64,000 bases of DNA from JAPLJU01 sp036725345 (GCA_036725345.1 DAIMEJ010000004.1:62001-126000); one strand, 5' to 3'; counted from the stretch's first letter, positions 54,617 to 64,000 are shown. Notes: a model not told the origin generated them from the letters alone. Translations and numbers: made by a program.

Positions 54617-55696
54617 TTGATTTTTCATCTGTTATACCCTCTGCATGAAACCTATTCCTACTTCAACGTGTTCCGCTACATCACGTTCAGGACGATCTAC
54701 GCGGCCATCACGGCTCTCTTCATCTGTTTCGTGCTGGGTCCGTGGCTGATCCGGAAACTGGAAGCCCTCAAGGTGGGGCAGCCCATCCGCGAGGACGGGC
54801 CGGACTCGCACATGTCCAAAAAGGGAACACCGACGATGGGCGGCATTCTGATTATCTTTGCGAGCATCCTGTCGACCCTGTTCTGGGCGAACCTGACGAA
54901 CCACCTCATCTGGCTCGTGGTGATGGCGACGGTGGGATTCGGCATCATCGGGTTCATGGACGACTATCAGAAACTCACCGCGGGAGACAGCAAGGGCATC
55001 TCGGCCAGGAAAAGGCTCAGTCTGGAGTTCCTGATCGCCCTTTTCATCAGCATCGTCCTCTTTATCCGGCCCGATTTCAGCTCCGCCGTCACCATTCCGT
55101 TTTTCAAGACCATGCTCCCCAACCTGGGGCTTGCCTACATCCTTTTCTCGACCTTCGTGATCGTCGGGTCGGCCAACGCCGTCAACCTCACCGACGGGCT
55201 GGACGGGCTTGCCATCGGTCCCGCCACGATCTGTTTCCTGACCTATCTGCTTTTCGCCTACTTCGCCGGAAACGTCAAAATCGCAGGCTATCTGCAGATC
55301 CCCTACGTGCCCGGCACGGGCGAGCTGTCCGTCTTCTGCGGGGCCATGGCGGGGGCCTGCCTGGGCTTCCTCTGGTTCAACACTTACCCGGCCCAGGTGT
55401 TCATGGGGGATGTCGGGTCCCTCTCTCTGGGAAGCGCCCTGGGATCGCTGGCCATCATGACCAAACAGGAACTGCTCCTGGCGATTGTCGGGGGGATCTT
55501 CGTTCTCGAGGCGATCTCCGTCATCTTCCAGGTGGGATACTTTCGACTCTCCAACGGGCGGCGCATCTTCCGGATGGCGCCTATTCACCATCACTTTGAA
55601 CTCAAGGGCTGGGCGGAGCCCAAGGTGATCGTGCGATTCTGGATCATCTCCATATTGCTCGCGCTCCTCGCTATCAGCACCTTGAAGTTGAGGTAG
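54617..55696 (+). CDS. mraY: Phospho-MurNAc-pentapeptide transferase
   Basis: A 359-residue ten-helix transferase that makes lipid I. Catalytic Asp motifs are FMDDYQKLT, NLTDGLDGLAIG and FMGDVGSLSLG; IHHHFELKGW near the end is the His-rich loop. TTG start at 54617, 9 nt after AGGAGG, matches the usual N terminus (FHLLYPLHE); a GTG at 54596 is less likely. Confidence 0.95.
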   Translation: MIFHLLYPLHETYSYFNVFRYITFRTIYAAITALFICFVLGPWLIRKLEALKVGQPIREDGPDSHMSKKGTPTMGGILIIFASILSTLFWANLTNHLIWLVVMATVGFGIIGFMDDYQKLTAGDSKGISARKRLSLEFLIALFISIVLFIRPDFSSAVTIPFFKTMLPNLGLAYILFSTFVIVGSANAVNLTDGLDGLAIGPATICFLTYLLFAYFAGNVKIAGYLQIPYVPGTGELSVFCGAMAGACLGFLWFNTYPAQVFMGDVGSLSLGSALGSLAIMTKQELLLAIVGGIFVLEAISVIFQVGYFRLSNGRRIFRMAPIHHHFELKGWAEPKVIVRFWIISILLALLAISTLKLR

Positions 55697-55706
55697 AAAG
55701 GAGGGC

Positions 55707-57077
55707 ATGGAACTCGCCGGCAAGAGGGTTCTGGTCATCGGGCTCGGCAAGACGGGTCAGTCCACGGTTCGTTTTATCGCGGGGAGAGGCGCCTCGGTGA
55801 CGGCGACGGACGACAAACCCTTCTCCGAGTTGAGGGACGCCGCCCGGGCGTTTTCGGGCCTCGACGTGAAACTCGCTTTCGGCCCGCAGGACGCGGCCAT
55901 CCTTTCGGGGGTGGACCTCATCATCCCCTCCCCGGGGGTGCCGCCGATGAATCCGCTCCTGGCGGAAGGCGTCAGACGGGGCGTTCCCATCCTCGCCGAG
56001 ATCGAGGTGGCTTTCCGATTCCTGAGGCGGCCCGTCGTCGCCATTACGGGGACAAACGGGAAAACGACGGCGACGACCCTGGTCGGGGAGATCCTCCGGG
56101 CTTCCGGCAGGAAAGCGCACGTCGGCGGCAATATCGGCGACCCGCTGATCGGGCATGTCGACAGCCCTCAGGAAGAGGATGTCGTCGTTGTGGAGGTGAG
56201 CAGCTTCCAGCTCGAGTGGATTGAGCAGTTCCGGCCGGCGGTGGCGATGCTCCTGAATGTGACCTGCGACCACATCGACTATCACGGCACCTTCGAGGCC
56301 TACCGGAGGGCAAAGGAAAGAATCTTCGAGAATCAGGGTCCCGGAGACCTCGCAATCCTCAATGCCGACGAGCCCTGGGCCGGCCCCCTGGCCCGGCGGC
56401 TCAGGTCGAAAGTGAGTTTCTTCAGTTCGAAAGCGGAGATCCACAACGGCATGTTTCTTCGCGGCGATGAGTTGATCCTCCGTGAGAACGGAAAGGATCG
56501 GGAAATTTACCCCGTCGGGATGATCCGGCTCCCGGGGACCCACAACGTGGAAAACGTGATGGCCTCCATCCTGGCCTGCCGGGCCTGCGGTTGTTCGCGG
56601 GAAGGGATCATCGAAGCGGTCCGCGCCTTCCGGGGGGTTGCCCACCGGATCGAGTTCGCCGGGGAGAAAGGCGGAATCTCCTTTTACGATGATTCGAAGG
56701 GAACGAACGTGGGCGCCGTCACCCGCGCCCTCGAGACCTTCTCGCGGCCCGTGATCCTCCTGCTCGGCGGCCGCGACAAGGGGGGGGACTTCGACACCCT
56801 CACGCCGCCCATCCGCAGGGGCGTGAAGGAGGTCATCCTCTTCGGCGAAGCCGGGGAGGCCATCGGGCGGGTCCTGGGCGGTATCGTGAAGACAAGCCTG
56901 GCGCCGACCCTGGGGAAGGCTGTTGAAAAAGCGTACGCCGATGCCGCGCCCGGCGACGTGGTTCTTCTTTCGCCGGGCTGTGCGAGCTTCGACGAATTCA
57001 AGGACTACAGGGAACGCGGAGATTTTTTCAAGGGCATGGTCCGGAAGATCATCGCCGGCGAGGTGCCCGGTCAATAG
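55707..57077 (+). CDS. murD: UDP-MurNAc-L-alanine:D-glutamate ligase
   Basis: A 456-residue Mur ligase: ITGTNGKTTATTL ATP loop, EVSSFQLEWI and NVTCDHIDYH, and DSKGTNVGA in the C-terminal domain. It adds D-glutamate. It starts 10 bp after mraY with AGGAGG. Confidence 0.95.
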   Translation: MELAGKRVLVIGLGKTGQSTVRFIAGRGASVTATDDKPFSELRDAARAFSGLDVKLAFGPQDAAILSGVDLIIPSPGVPPMNPLLAEGVRRGVPILAEIEVAFRFLRRPVVAITGTNGKTTATTLVGEILRASGRKAHVGGNIGDPLIGHVDSPQEEDVVVVEVSSFQLEWIEQFRPAVAMLLNVTCDHIDYHGTFEAYRRAKERIFENQGPGDLAILNADEPWAGPLARRLRSKVSFFSSKAEIHNGMFLRGDELILRENGKDREIYPVGMIRLPGTHNVENVMASILACRACGCSREGIIEAVRAFRGVAHRIEFAGEKGGISFYDDSKGTNVGAVTRALETFSRPVILLLGGRDKGGDFDTLTPPIRRGVKEVILFGEAGEAIGRVLGGIVKTSLAPTLGKAVEKAYADAAPGDVVLLSPGCASFDEFKDYRERGDFFKGMVRKIIAGEVPGQ

Positions 57078-57090
57078 AAAGGAAGCGGGG

Positions 57091-58218
57091 ATGACGGAAG
57101 CAACACCGAGAGGGAGGCGGCAGGATTTCATCATCATTGCCTGCACGCTCAGCCTCATCGCTTTCGGGACCGTGATGATTTACAGCTCGAGCTACATCAT
57201 CGCCACGCAGAAATTCGGCGACGGCTACTATTTCCTGAAAAAACAGGTCTTCTTTCTGATCCTGGGACTGACGGCCATGATTTTTCTCTCGAAGCTTCCC
57301 TACCCCTACCTCCGGAAAGTGGCCTATGCGGGCCTTCTGGCGTCGGCCGTGCTCCTCGTCGCCCTTTTCATTCCCGGGCTGGGGGTCAAGGCGGGCGGCG
57401 CGAGGCGCTGGCTTCGGCTGGGGCTGCTTTCCTTTCAGGTGTCGGAGTTTGTGAAGATTTGCGTCGTCATATTCCTTGCCCATTTTCTGGCGAAGAAGTC
57501 CGACCGGGTGAAGGAATGGCGGATCTTCCTTCCGCCGCTTCTCATCGTGGGTGCCATGGCCGCCCTGGTCCTCAAGCAGCCGGACTTCGGAACGGCCGTG
57601 TTGCTGATGGGACTGATGATTTTTCTGCTCTATCTCACGGGGTGCAGGATCCTGCACCTGTCGATCCTCTGCGCGACGTTCATCCCCGTGGCGATTTTTC
57701 TTGTCTGGCAGAAAAGCTACCGCATGACCCGCTGGAAGACATTCCTCGACCCGTGGAAGGATCCCCAGGAGTCGGGTTTTCAGATCATTCAATCCTTCCT
57801 GTCTTTCGGCTCCGGGGGCGCCTTCGGGGTGGGTCTCGGGGACAGCATGCAGAAACTCTTTTACCTCCCCGAGCCGCACACGGATTTCATCCTCTCCATC
57901 ATCGGCGAGGAAACAGGGCTCATCGGCATTGCCGTCGTGATCACGCTTTTCGCGGTCCTGATCTGCCGGGGATTCATGATTGCCCTGAGGGCCCCCGACC
58001 TCTTCGGAAGTCTGCTGGCCTCGGGGCTGACGATCCTGATCGGCATGGAGGCCTTTATCAATATTGCCGGGGTGATGGGGCTTATTCCCACAAAGGGCAT
58101 GGCCCTCCCCTTCGTTTCCTACGGCGGAACATCCCTGGTCATGAGCCTGGCGCTGATAGGCATACTCCTGAATTTGTCCACCTATCAGAAATCGAACATC
58201 CGAGAGGCGCCGAAGTGA
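57091..58218 (+). CDS. ftsW: Division SEDS glycosyltransferase FtsW
   Basis: A 375-residue SEDS polymerase with ten predicted helices. KQPDFGTAVLL, the loop with QSFLSFGSGGAFGVGLGDSMQKLFYLPEPHTDFI (catalytic-Asp region) and LPFVSYGGTSLV are diagnostic. It works with FtsI in septal wall synthesis. ATG at 57091 is just downstream of GGAAGCGGGG. GTGA overlap with murG. Confidence 0.95.
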   Translation: MTEATPRGRRQDFIIIACTLSLIAFGTVMIYSSSYIIATQKFGDGYYFLKKQVFFLILGLTAMIFLSKLPYPYLRKVAYAGLLASAVLLVALFIPGLGVKAGGARRWLRLGLLSFQVSEFVKICVVIFLAHFLAKKSDRVKEWRIFLPPLLIVGAMAALVLKQPDFGTAVLLMGLMIFLLYLTGCRILHLSILCATFIPVAIFLVWQKSYRMTRWKTFLDPWKDPQESGFQIIQSFLSFGSGGAFGVGLGDSMQKLFYLPEPHTDFILSIIGEETGLIGIAVVITLFAVLICRGFMIALRAPDLFGSLLASGLTILIGMEAFINIAGVMGLIPTKGMALPFVSYGGTSLVMSLALIGILLNLSTYQKSNIREAPK

Positions 58219-59294
58219 AGGTGATCATCGCAGGGGGAGGCACCGGCGGCCATCTTTTCCCCGGTGTGGCCGTGGCCGAGGAGTTCATGAGGCGGGACGG
58301 TGCAAACAGGATCCTCTTTATCGGAACGAAAAGAGGGGTCGAGGCGGCAATCCTGCCGCAGCTGGGATTGGAACTGGCCACGCTGGACGTGGCGGGCATC
58401 AAGGGCAAAGGGTTCGGTGACATGGTGAAGGCTCTCTGTAAAATCCCTCAGAGCCTTGGTCGATCCTTCAGGATCATCCGGGACTTCGGGCCCGATATCC
58501 TGATAGGCGTGGGCGGTTACGCCTCGGGTCCGGCGGTCCTGGCGGCCTGCTGTATGGGGGTCAAGACCGCCGTCATGGAACAAAACGCCCTTCCGGGGGT
58601 CACGAACAAGATCCTGGGGCGCATCGTGGACCGGGCCTTTGTGTCCTTCGAAGAAACAAGAAAGGCTTTTCCCGGAAAGAAAGTCCTTTTAACGGGCAAC
58701 CCCATCCGGGCGGACTTCATGAAGGATATGGGAAAAAACGAGGACAAGAGGGATCCATTCACGGTGCTCGTCTTCGGCGGGAGCCAGGGGGCTCACCGGA
58801 TCAACATGATGTTTCTCGAAGCCCTGAAGTTCCTGAAAATGGACGGGGCAAAGCCCCGCATCATCCACCAGACGGGCAATGCCGACTTCGAGGCGGTGAG
58901 GCGTGCCTACGGGCAACTCGGCGTGGAGGCCGACGTGAGACCCTTCATTCAGGACATGCCGCGGGTGTTCCGGTCCGCCGATCTCCTGGTCTGCCGCGCC
59001 GGCGCGACGTCCATCGCGGAAATCACGGCCAGCGGGAAGGCGGCCATCCTGATTCCCTTTCCCCACGCCGTGCACGATCACCAGACGAAAAACGCCGAGG
59101 TCCTCGCCCGGGCGGGCGCGGCGATCCTGGCCCCCGAGGGGGATCTGACCGCGGAAGGGCTCGCCCGAATCATTGATGACCTCCGCATGAACCCCCGGAG
59201 AATCCGGGAGATGTCGGAGAGATCCCGGGCCCTGGGCAACGCCCGCGCCGCAGCGGACATCGTGGACGAGTGCCTGAGGCTCGTGGCAGCCTGA
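58215..59294 (+). CDS. murG: UDP-GlcNAc transferase MurG
   Basis: A 359-residue GT28 enzyme that converts lipid I to lipid II: IIAGGGTGGHLFPG, GVGGYASGPAV, MEQNALPGVTNK and VFGGSQGAHRIN, then CRAGATSIAEI and FPHAVHDHQTKNAE. Its GTG start overlaps the ftsW stop (GTGA). The same frame stays open upstream through ftsW, which could mislead a start caller. Confidence 0.95.
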   Translation: MKVIIAGGGTGGHLFPGVAVAEEFMRRDGANRILFIGTKRGVEAAILPQLGLELATLDVAGIKGKGFGDMVKALCKIPQSLGRSFRIIRDFGPDILIGVGGYASGPAVLAACCMGVKTAVMEQNALPGVTNKILGRIVDRAFVSFEETRKAFPGKKVLLTGNPIRADFMKDMGKNEDKRDPFTVLVFGGSQGAHRINMMFLEALKFLKMDGAKPRIIHQTGNADFEAVRRAYGQLGVEADVRPFIQDMPRVFRSADLLVCRAGATSIAEITASGKAAILIPFPHAVHDHQTKNAEVLARAGAAILAPEGDLTAEGLARIIDDLRMNPRRIREMSERSRALGNARAAADIVDECLRLVAA

Positions 59295-59313
59295 AAAAAA
59301 GAAAAGAGAAGAC

Positions 59314-60717
59314 ATGATGGACAATCACAGACAGCGCGACTTGATGCAGCGGAAGATCCAGCGCATCCATTTCGTCGGGATCGGCGGTATCGGCATGAGC
59401 GGCATCGCGGAGGTCCTCCTCAACCTGGGCTACCAGGTGAGCGGTTCGGACCTTCAGGAGACGGAACTGACGCAGCGGCTCGCCTCCATGGGCGCCCGTG
59501 TTTTTTACGGCCACCGCCAGTCCAACCTTCAGGACGCGGACGTGGTGGTCACTTCCACGGCGGTGAAGGCCGAAAACCCCGAGGTCCTGGAGGCCCATTA
59601 CCGGAGCATTCCGGTGATTCCGCGGGCGGAGATGCTGGCGGAGCTTCTCAAGATGAAGTTTTCCATCGCCGTTTCCGGCATGCACGGCAAGACGACGACC
59701 ACCTCGATGATCGCCACTCTCCTCGCCCACGGCGGGCTCGACCCCACCGTGGTGATCGGCGGGAAACTGGGCAGCATCGGCAGCAACGCCCGCCTGGGAA
59801 ACGGCGAAGTGATCGTGGCCGAGGCCGATGAGAGTGACGGCTCCTTTCTGAAACTGGGGCCTTCGATCGCGGTCATCACGAACATCGACCGTGAACACCT
59901 CGACTATTACCGGGACATCCAGGACATCAAGGAGGCTTTTCTGAAGTTTGCCAACCTCGTCCCCTTTTACGGCACCACCATCCTTTGCATGGACGACGAA
60001 CATGTCCGCGACATTCTCCCGGGGATCAAGCGCAGGACCATCACCTACGGGATCAACCGGGCGGCGGATTACCAGGCCAGGAACATCAGCATCCAGGGCG
60101 CTTCCTCGCGCTACGAGGTCTATTACCGCGGCGAAAAGCTGGGGGACATCCAGCTGAACGTACCGGGTCTTTTCAATGTCTACAACTCCATGGCGGCCGT
60201 CGCCGTGGGCCGGGAACTCGACATGGACTGTCTCCGGATCCATGAAGGACTCAAGGCTTTCACGGGGGTCCATCGCAGACTCGAGGTGAAGGGACGGGTC
60301 AATGACATCACCGTCATCGACGATTACGGCCATCACCCGACGGAGATCGTGGCGACCCTCGCGGCGGCGAAACAGGTCTGGAAGGACCGTCTCATCGTCG
60401 TCTTCCAGCCGCACCGCTACACGCGGACCCGGGCCCTCTTCAAGGAATTTCTGACGGCTTTCTACGACGCCGACGTCCTCGTCATCATGGACATCTATGC
60501 CGCCAGTGAAGCCCCCATCGAGGGCGTGAACAGCCGGAAGCTTTTCGAAGGCATTCAGAACAAGGGCCACAAGCAGGTGCTGTATCTGGGCGGGCCCGAC
60601 CGGGTGGTGGATTACCTCCTGGAGACGGCCAGGCCGGGAGATGCCATCATCACCCAGGGGGCGGGGAACGTCTGGCGGGTGGGGGAGGAATTTCTGAAGA
60701 AGGCGAGAGGCAGGTAA
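59314..60717 (+). CDS. murC: UDP-MurNAc:L-alanine ligase
   Basis: A 467-residue Mur ligase: HFVGIGGIGMSGIAEVL, ATP loop SGMHGKTTTTSMIA, EADESDGSFLKL, HRRLEVKG and DDYGHHPTEI. It catalyses the first amino acid addition to UDP-MurNAc. Confidence 0.95.
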   Translation: MMDNHRQRDLMQRKIQRIHFVGIGGIGMSGIAEVLLNLGYQVSGSDLQETELTQRLASMGARVFYGHRQSNLQDADVVVTSTAVKAENPEVLEAHYRSIPVIPRAEMLAELLKMKFSIAVSGMHGKTTTTSMIATLLAHGGLDPTVVIGGKLGSIGSNARLGNGEVIVAEADESDGSFLKLGPSIAVITNIDREHLDYYRDIQDIKEAFLKFANLVPFYGTTILCMDDEHVRDILPGIKRRTITYGINRAADYQARNISIQGASSRYEVYYRGEKLGDIQLNVPGLFNVYNSMAAVAVGRELDMDCLRIHEGLKAFTGVHRRLEVKGRVNDITVIDDYGHHPTEIVATLAAAKQVWKDRLIVVFQPHRYTRTRALFKEFLTAFYDADVLVIMDIYAASEAPIEGVNSRKLFEGIQNKGHKQVLYLGGPDRVVDYLLETARPGDAIITQGAGNVWRVGEEFLKKARGR

Positions 60718-60741
60718 ACCTTTGACGAACCGGATCGGAAC

Positions 60742-61662
60742 ATGACGGAACCCTGGAAAGACAGACTGAAGAGGATCCAGTGCATCAAGGTACTTTTCGA
60801 TGAACCCATGGCGCACCACACCTCTATCGGCGTGGGCGGCAAGGCCGACGCCCTGATCTTCCCGGAACAGGCGGAGGCCCTCCGGAAGATCATCGCCTGC
60901 CTGAAGGAGTTCGGCATCCCCTTCCTGCCGGTGGGAAACGGCACCAACCTCATCGTGCGGGACGGAGGGTTCCGTGGCGCCATCATCGTGCTGAGGAACC
61001 TGAAGGCCCTGAAGGTTCTCTCCCGGCAGGGCAGGGAGGTGGACATCTGCGCGGAAGCGGGTGTGTCGCTCGCCGATGTCGTCTCGCTGACCCTCTCGGA
61101 GGGCCTGGAGGGGATGGAATTCTGCGCCGGCATCCCCGGCAGCGTCGGGGGAGCCGTCCGGATGAACGCCGGGGCCTATGGACGGGAGATGAAAGACATC
61201 CTCACATCGGTCTCGTTCATAAACGGCAGCGGAACCGTCCGCTCGATCCCGAAAGAACAGCTTCGTTTCGAATACCGGAACCTCGAACTCCCCGGAGAAA
61301 CGTTCATCGTCAGCGCCCTCTTCCGCCTGCACAGGGGAGACCGCAACCGGATCGAGGAAAAAGTCTCCGACATCCTGAAAACGCGCTGGTCAAAACACCC
61401 CCTGCAGTTCCGTAACGCCGGTTCCATCTTCAAAAATCCGGCAAGGATACCGGCGGGGAAGCTCATCGAGGAGGCGGGTCTCAAGGGTCTGCGGGTGGGA
61501 GACGCCGAGGTGTCTTCGATGCACGGCAACTTCATCGTCAACCTGGGGCACGCGAAGGCCCGGGATATCCTGGCACTCATCGAAGAGGTGCAGAAGCGGG
61601 TCCTCGAAACAAAGGGGATTTCCCTCGAAACGGAAGTCAAAGTCATCGGGGAAGACGGATGA
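60742..61662 (+). CDS. murB: UDP-N-acetylenolpyruvoylglucosamine reductase
   Basis: A 306-residue FAD enzyme: THTSIGVGG-like HHTSIGVGGKADALIF start, GNGTNLIVRDGGFRG, GIPGSVGGAVRMNAGAYG, the catalytic Ser in NAGSIFKNP and Glu region GDAEVSSMHGNFIVN. It makes UDP-MurNAc. Overlaps ftsQ by 4 bp. Confidence 0.95.
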   Translation: MTEPWKDRLKRIQCIKVLFDEPMAHHTSIGVGGKADALIFPEQAEALRKIIACLKEFGIPFLPVGNGTNLIVRDGGFRGAIIVLRNLKALKVLSRQGREVDICAEAGVSLADVVSLTLSEGLEGMEFCAGIPGSVGGAVRMNAGAYGREMKDILTSVSFINGSGTVRSIPKEQLRFEYRNLELPGETFIVSALFRLHRGDRNRIEEKVSDILKTRWSKHPLQFRNAGSIFKNPARIPAGKLIEEAGLKGLRVGDAEVSSMHGNFIVNLGHAKARDILALIEEVQKRVLETKGISLETEVKVIGEDG

Positions 61663-62492
61663 GACGGTCCATCAAAGCCAGAATCGAAGTGCGCAAGAAC
61701 CGGCTCAGACGGCGGTCACAGAAGATCCTCTACGAGATTTACAAGGTGACCCTGCTCATGGCGTGCGTGATCATCGTCAGCGCCCTGCTCATTTTCACGT
61801 ACAACTTCATCGTCGTGTCCCCCTACTTCCAGCTGAGGGAAACGGTCGTGAAGGGGGCTGAGAGAATTCCCCGGGAAGAGATCCTCCATCTGGCCGAGAT
61901 CAAACCCGACCAGAACATCCTGACGGTGAACCTGAAAGCCATGGCACGGAGGATTCAGGGCAATGTCTGGATCAAGGATGTGTCCATCAAGCGGGATCTG
62001 CCCAACAAGCTGATCGTCGAGGTGAGGGAGCGCAAACCCGTCGCCCTGCTCAAGAAGGACGATGCCTTCTACTACATCGAACGTGACGGCATCATCTTCA
62101 CCCGGCTGGAAAAGGAACAGCGGACCGATCTACCCATCCTGACCGGGTTCTGCCGCAAAGGGGAAGACAACCGGGACCGGATCCGCAAATCCATTGACCT
62201 CCTGGAGTACCTCTCCGGCTATGAAGAGATCCCGGGGCTCAAGAATGTATCGGAGATCTACGACGACCGCGTCTTCGGCCTGTCCCTTTTCACCGAGAGC
62301 GGGTTGTGCCTGCTTCTGGGCTTCGACGATTTCGAAAGAAAGCTCCAGCGCCTGAAACCGATCCTGGCCGATCTGGGCAGGCGCGAGACCCGGGGGTTTT
62401 TGATCATCGATCTCAACAACCCCCACAAGGTCACCGTACAGGGAAAGGAACTTCCGACGCCGGTGAAGAAGTCGAAAGGTCTGAGGGCTTAA
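61659..62492 (+). CDS. ftsQ: FtsQ-like division protein
   Basis: A 277-residue bitopic protein: basic N-terminal tail, one helix (VTLLMACVIIVSALLIFTYN), a POTRA domain (about 50-120, with LRETVVKGAERIPREEIL and DVSIKRDLPNKLIVEVRERKPVALL) and the FtsQ beta domain. It bridges early and late divisome parts. Place between murB and ftsA is the usual one; a ddl gene that often sits here is absent. Confidence 0.93.
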   Translation: MRRSIKARIEVRKNRLRRRSQKILYEIYKVTLLMACVIIVSALLIFTYNFIVVSPYFQLRETVVKGAERIPREEILHLAEIKPDQNILTVNLKAMARRIQGNVWIKDVSIKRDLPNKLIVEVRERKPVALLKKDDAFYYIERDGIIFTRLEKEQRTDLPILTGFCRKGEDNRDRIRKSIDLLEYLSGYEEIPGLKNVSEIYDDRVFGLSLFTESGLCLLLGFDDFERKLQRLKPILADLGRRETRGFLIIDLNNPHKVTVQGKELPTPVKKSKGLRA

Positions 62493-62550
62493 ACCGGAAA
62501 CCACGGGGAACATGAGGGTTTCCCCGGAAACTAAAAGGCTGGAAAGACCC

Positions 62551-63777
62551 ATGGCAAAAAAAGGAAACATCATCGTCGGCCTCGACATCGGGACAAGCAA
62601 GATCTGCACGATTGTCGGTGAGATGGCCAACACGGGGATTCAGATCATCGGGATGGGCACGCACCCTTCCGAGGGACTGCGAAAAGGGGTCGTCGTCAAC
62701 ATCGAAAGCACCGTGGAATGCATCCGCAAATCCATCGAAGAGGCGGAGTTCATGTCCGGATGCGAGATCAGTTCGGTCTTCACCGGGATCTCAGGCGGCC
62801 ACATCAAGGGGTTCAACAGTCACGGGATCGTGGCGGTCCAGGGGCGCGAGGTGGATGCGTCGGACGTGAAGCGGGCCATCGAGGCCTCCAAGGCCGTGTC
62901 CATTCCCCTGGACCGGGAGATTCTGCACGTGCTCCCCCAGCATTACATCGTCGACGAGCAGGACGGCGTGAAGAACCCCGTGGGGATGTCGGGCGTGAGG
63001 CTCGAGGCAAAGGTGCACATCGTGACGACAGCCATCGCGTCCATGCAGAACATCATCAAATCGGTGAACCGCGTCGGCCTCGACGTGAACGAAATTGTCC
63101 TGGTCCAGCTGGCCACCAGCGAATCGGTCCTCTCCCCCGACGAAAAGGAACTGGGGGTGGCCCTGGTGGACATCGGGGGGGGAACAACCGACATCGCCGT
63201 CTTCCACGAGGGGAGCATCAAGCACACGGCCATCCTCACCGTCGGCGGGAATTACCTGACCAACGACATCTCCATCGGGCTCCGCACCCCCGTCATCGAG
63301 GCGGAAAAAATGAAAATCAAATACGGGTGCGCCAACACCTTCATGATTCCCCAGAATGAAACCATCGATGTTCCCAGCGTGGGCGGCCGGGAGGCGCGAC
63401 GCGTTTCCCGCCAGATCCTGGGGGAGATCATCCAACCCCGCATGGAGGAGATTCTCACCATGACCCAGAAGGAGATCGTCAAATCCGGCTATGAGGATCT
63501 CCTCGCGGCCGGCGTGGTTCTGACCGGTGGCGCGTCGATCATGGACGGCACCCTTGAGCTGGGAGAGCGCATCTTCAACATGCCCGTGCGACGGGGCTTT
63601 CCGCTGGGCATCGGCGGGCTCACCGATATCGTCAACAGCCCCCTCTACGCCACGGGCGTGGGGCTCGTCAATTACGGCAGCAAATCGTTCGCCCACAAGG
63701 CGACGAGGAGGAAAGAAGGCGGTCCGGGAAATTACATCTTAAAAAAAGCAAAAAAATGGTTTTCAGAATTTTTCTGA
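62551..63777 (+). CDS. ftsA: FtsA actin-like division protein
   Basis: A 408-residue actin-fold ATPase: IIVGLDIGTSKICTIVG phosphate-1 loop, DIGGGTTDIAVF phosphate-2, GVVLTGGASIMDG adenosine motif, and a C-terminal amphipathic helix (ILKKAKKWFSEFF) that tethers FtsZ to the membrane. ATG at 62551 is preferred; one at 62512 is in frame. Confidence 0.95.
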   Translation: MAKKGNIIVGLDIGTSKICTIVGEMANTGIQIIGMGTHPSEGLRKGVVVNIESTVECIRKSIEEAEFMSGCEISSVFTGISGGHIKGFNSHGIVAVQGREVDASDVKRAIEASKAVSIPLDREILHVLPQHYIVDEQDGVKNPVGMSGVRLEAKVHIVTTAIASMQNIIKSVNRVGLDVNEIVLVQLATSESVLSPDEKELGVALVDIGGGTTDIAVFHEGSIKHTAILTVGGNYLTNDISIGLRTPVIEAEKMKIKYGCANTFMIPQNETIDVPSVGGREARRVSRQILGEIIQPRMEEILTMTQKEIVKSGYEDLLAAGVVLTGGASIMDGTLELGERIFNMPVRRGFPLGIGGLTDIVNSPLYATGVGLVNYGSKSFAHKATRRKEGGPGNYILKKAKKWFSEFF

Positions 63778-63791
63778 GGGAGGGATGACGA

Positions 63792-64000
63792 ATGTTTGAA
63801 CTTTTAAACGGAGGAACCGATCACCCGCCGAACGGCGCAAAGATCAAGGTGGTCGGTGTCGGAGGCGGCGGGGGAAACGCCCTGAACACCATGATCCAGT
63901 TCAGTCTGCAGGGCGTCGAATTCATTTCGGCCAACACGGACGCCCAGGCCCTGGGCGTGTCGCTGGCCCCCTTGAAGATCCAGCTCGGCGCAAACGTCAC
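63792..64000 (+). CDS. ftsZ: FtsZ tubulin-like division protein (partial, cut by window end)
   Basis: The first 69 codons are seen. After a variable N terminus (MFELLNGGTDHPPNGAKI) comes VVGVGGGGGNALNTMI, the FtsZ nucleotide-binding start, then FISANTDAQALG. The gene runs off the end of the window. GAGGGAGGGATGACG precedes the ATG. Confidence 0.95.
   Translation, partial: MFELLNGGTDHPPNGAKIKVVGVGGGGGNALNTMIQFSLQGVEFISANTDAQALGVSLAPLKIQLGANV

Noticed and set aside
57459..59294. Possible ftsW-murG fusion, because the murG frame stays open far upstream
   Set aside because: The upstream part overlaps ftsW in another frame; a GTG start with GTGA overlap gives a normal-length MurG.

Overview
The window reads as one stretch of chromosome, GC-rich (roughly 58-60% by eye), from an anaerobic Gram-negative bacterium. 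My best guess is the Desulfobacterota (former Deltaproteobacteria), near Syntrophales; this is inferred from gene content, not from a marker tree. Pointers are the citramalate route to isoleucine, SelB with FdhD, two genes that only make sense if UGA is read as selenocysteine, a lipid-transport (Mla-type) operon, large hybrid-kinase clusters, and a meso-diaminopimelate type MurE. There are no rRNA, tRNA, CRISPR or phage genes and no insertion sequence.

Layout. 0.4-8.9 kb (mostly minus): PilZ protein, alpha/beta hydrolase, hybrid kinase, B12-type radical SAM protein, a plus-strand HesB/IscA-like selenoprotein, ABC-F ATPase, cNMP-binding protein. 9.0-16.5 kb: ligase-associated exonuclease plus ATP-dependent DNA ligase, SplB-like radical SAM, phosphoribosyltransferase, AmmeMemoRadiSam-type radical SAM, an OsmC-like selenoprotein split by UGA, a PfkB kinase. 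16.8-20.2 kb: MlaE / degenerate MlaF / MlaD / TPR lipoprotein operon. 20.4-25.2 kb: cimA-leuC-leuD-leuB, preceded by a promoter, an isoleucine-rich leader peptide and mutually exclusive antiterminator/terminator hairpins. 25.3-32.8 kb: secreted papain-like protease, small envelope proteins, and an HlyD-ABC-ABC-permease-permease exporter. 32.9-40.7 kb: a minus-strand signalling cluster joining phosphorelay (hybrid kinases, Hpt), c-di-GMP (GGDEF) and partner switching (PP2C phosphatase, RsbW-like kinase, two STAS proteins). 40.9-46.0 kb: Maf, YggS, YhaM-like exonuclease, fdhD, selB. 46.2-64.0 kb: ruvX, mltG and the division/cell wall cluster mraZ-rsmH-ftsL-ftsI-murE-murF-mraY-murD-ftsW-murG-murC-murB-ftsQ-ftsA-ftsZ (ftsZ cut by the window end), with its own promoter and MraZ operator.

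The most notable items are (1) a complete, classical transcription attenuator for isoleucine in front of cimA; (2) two selenoprotein genes (OsmC-like and HesB-like) that ordinary gene calling truncates or splits, with selB in the same window; (3) an Mla-type ABC ATPase that has lost its P-loop and catalytic glutamate; (4) a DNA ligase with Gln where the nucleophilic Lys is expected; and (5) families of degenerate short-phrase repeats that fill intergenic gaps, one of them duplicated as a 99-bp direct repeat containing the end of a gene.
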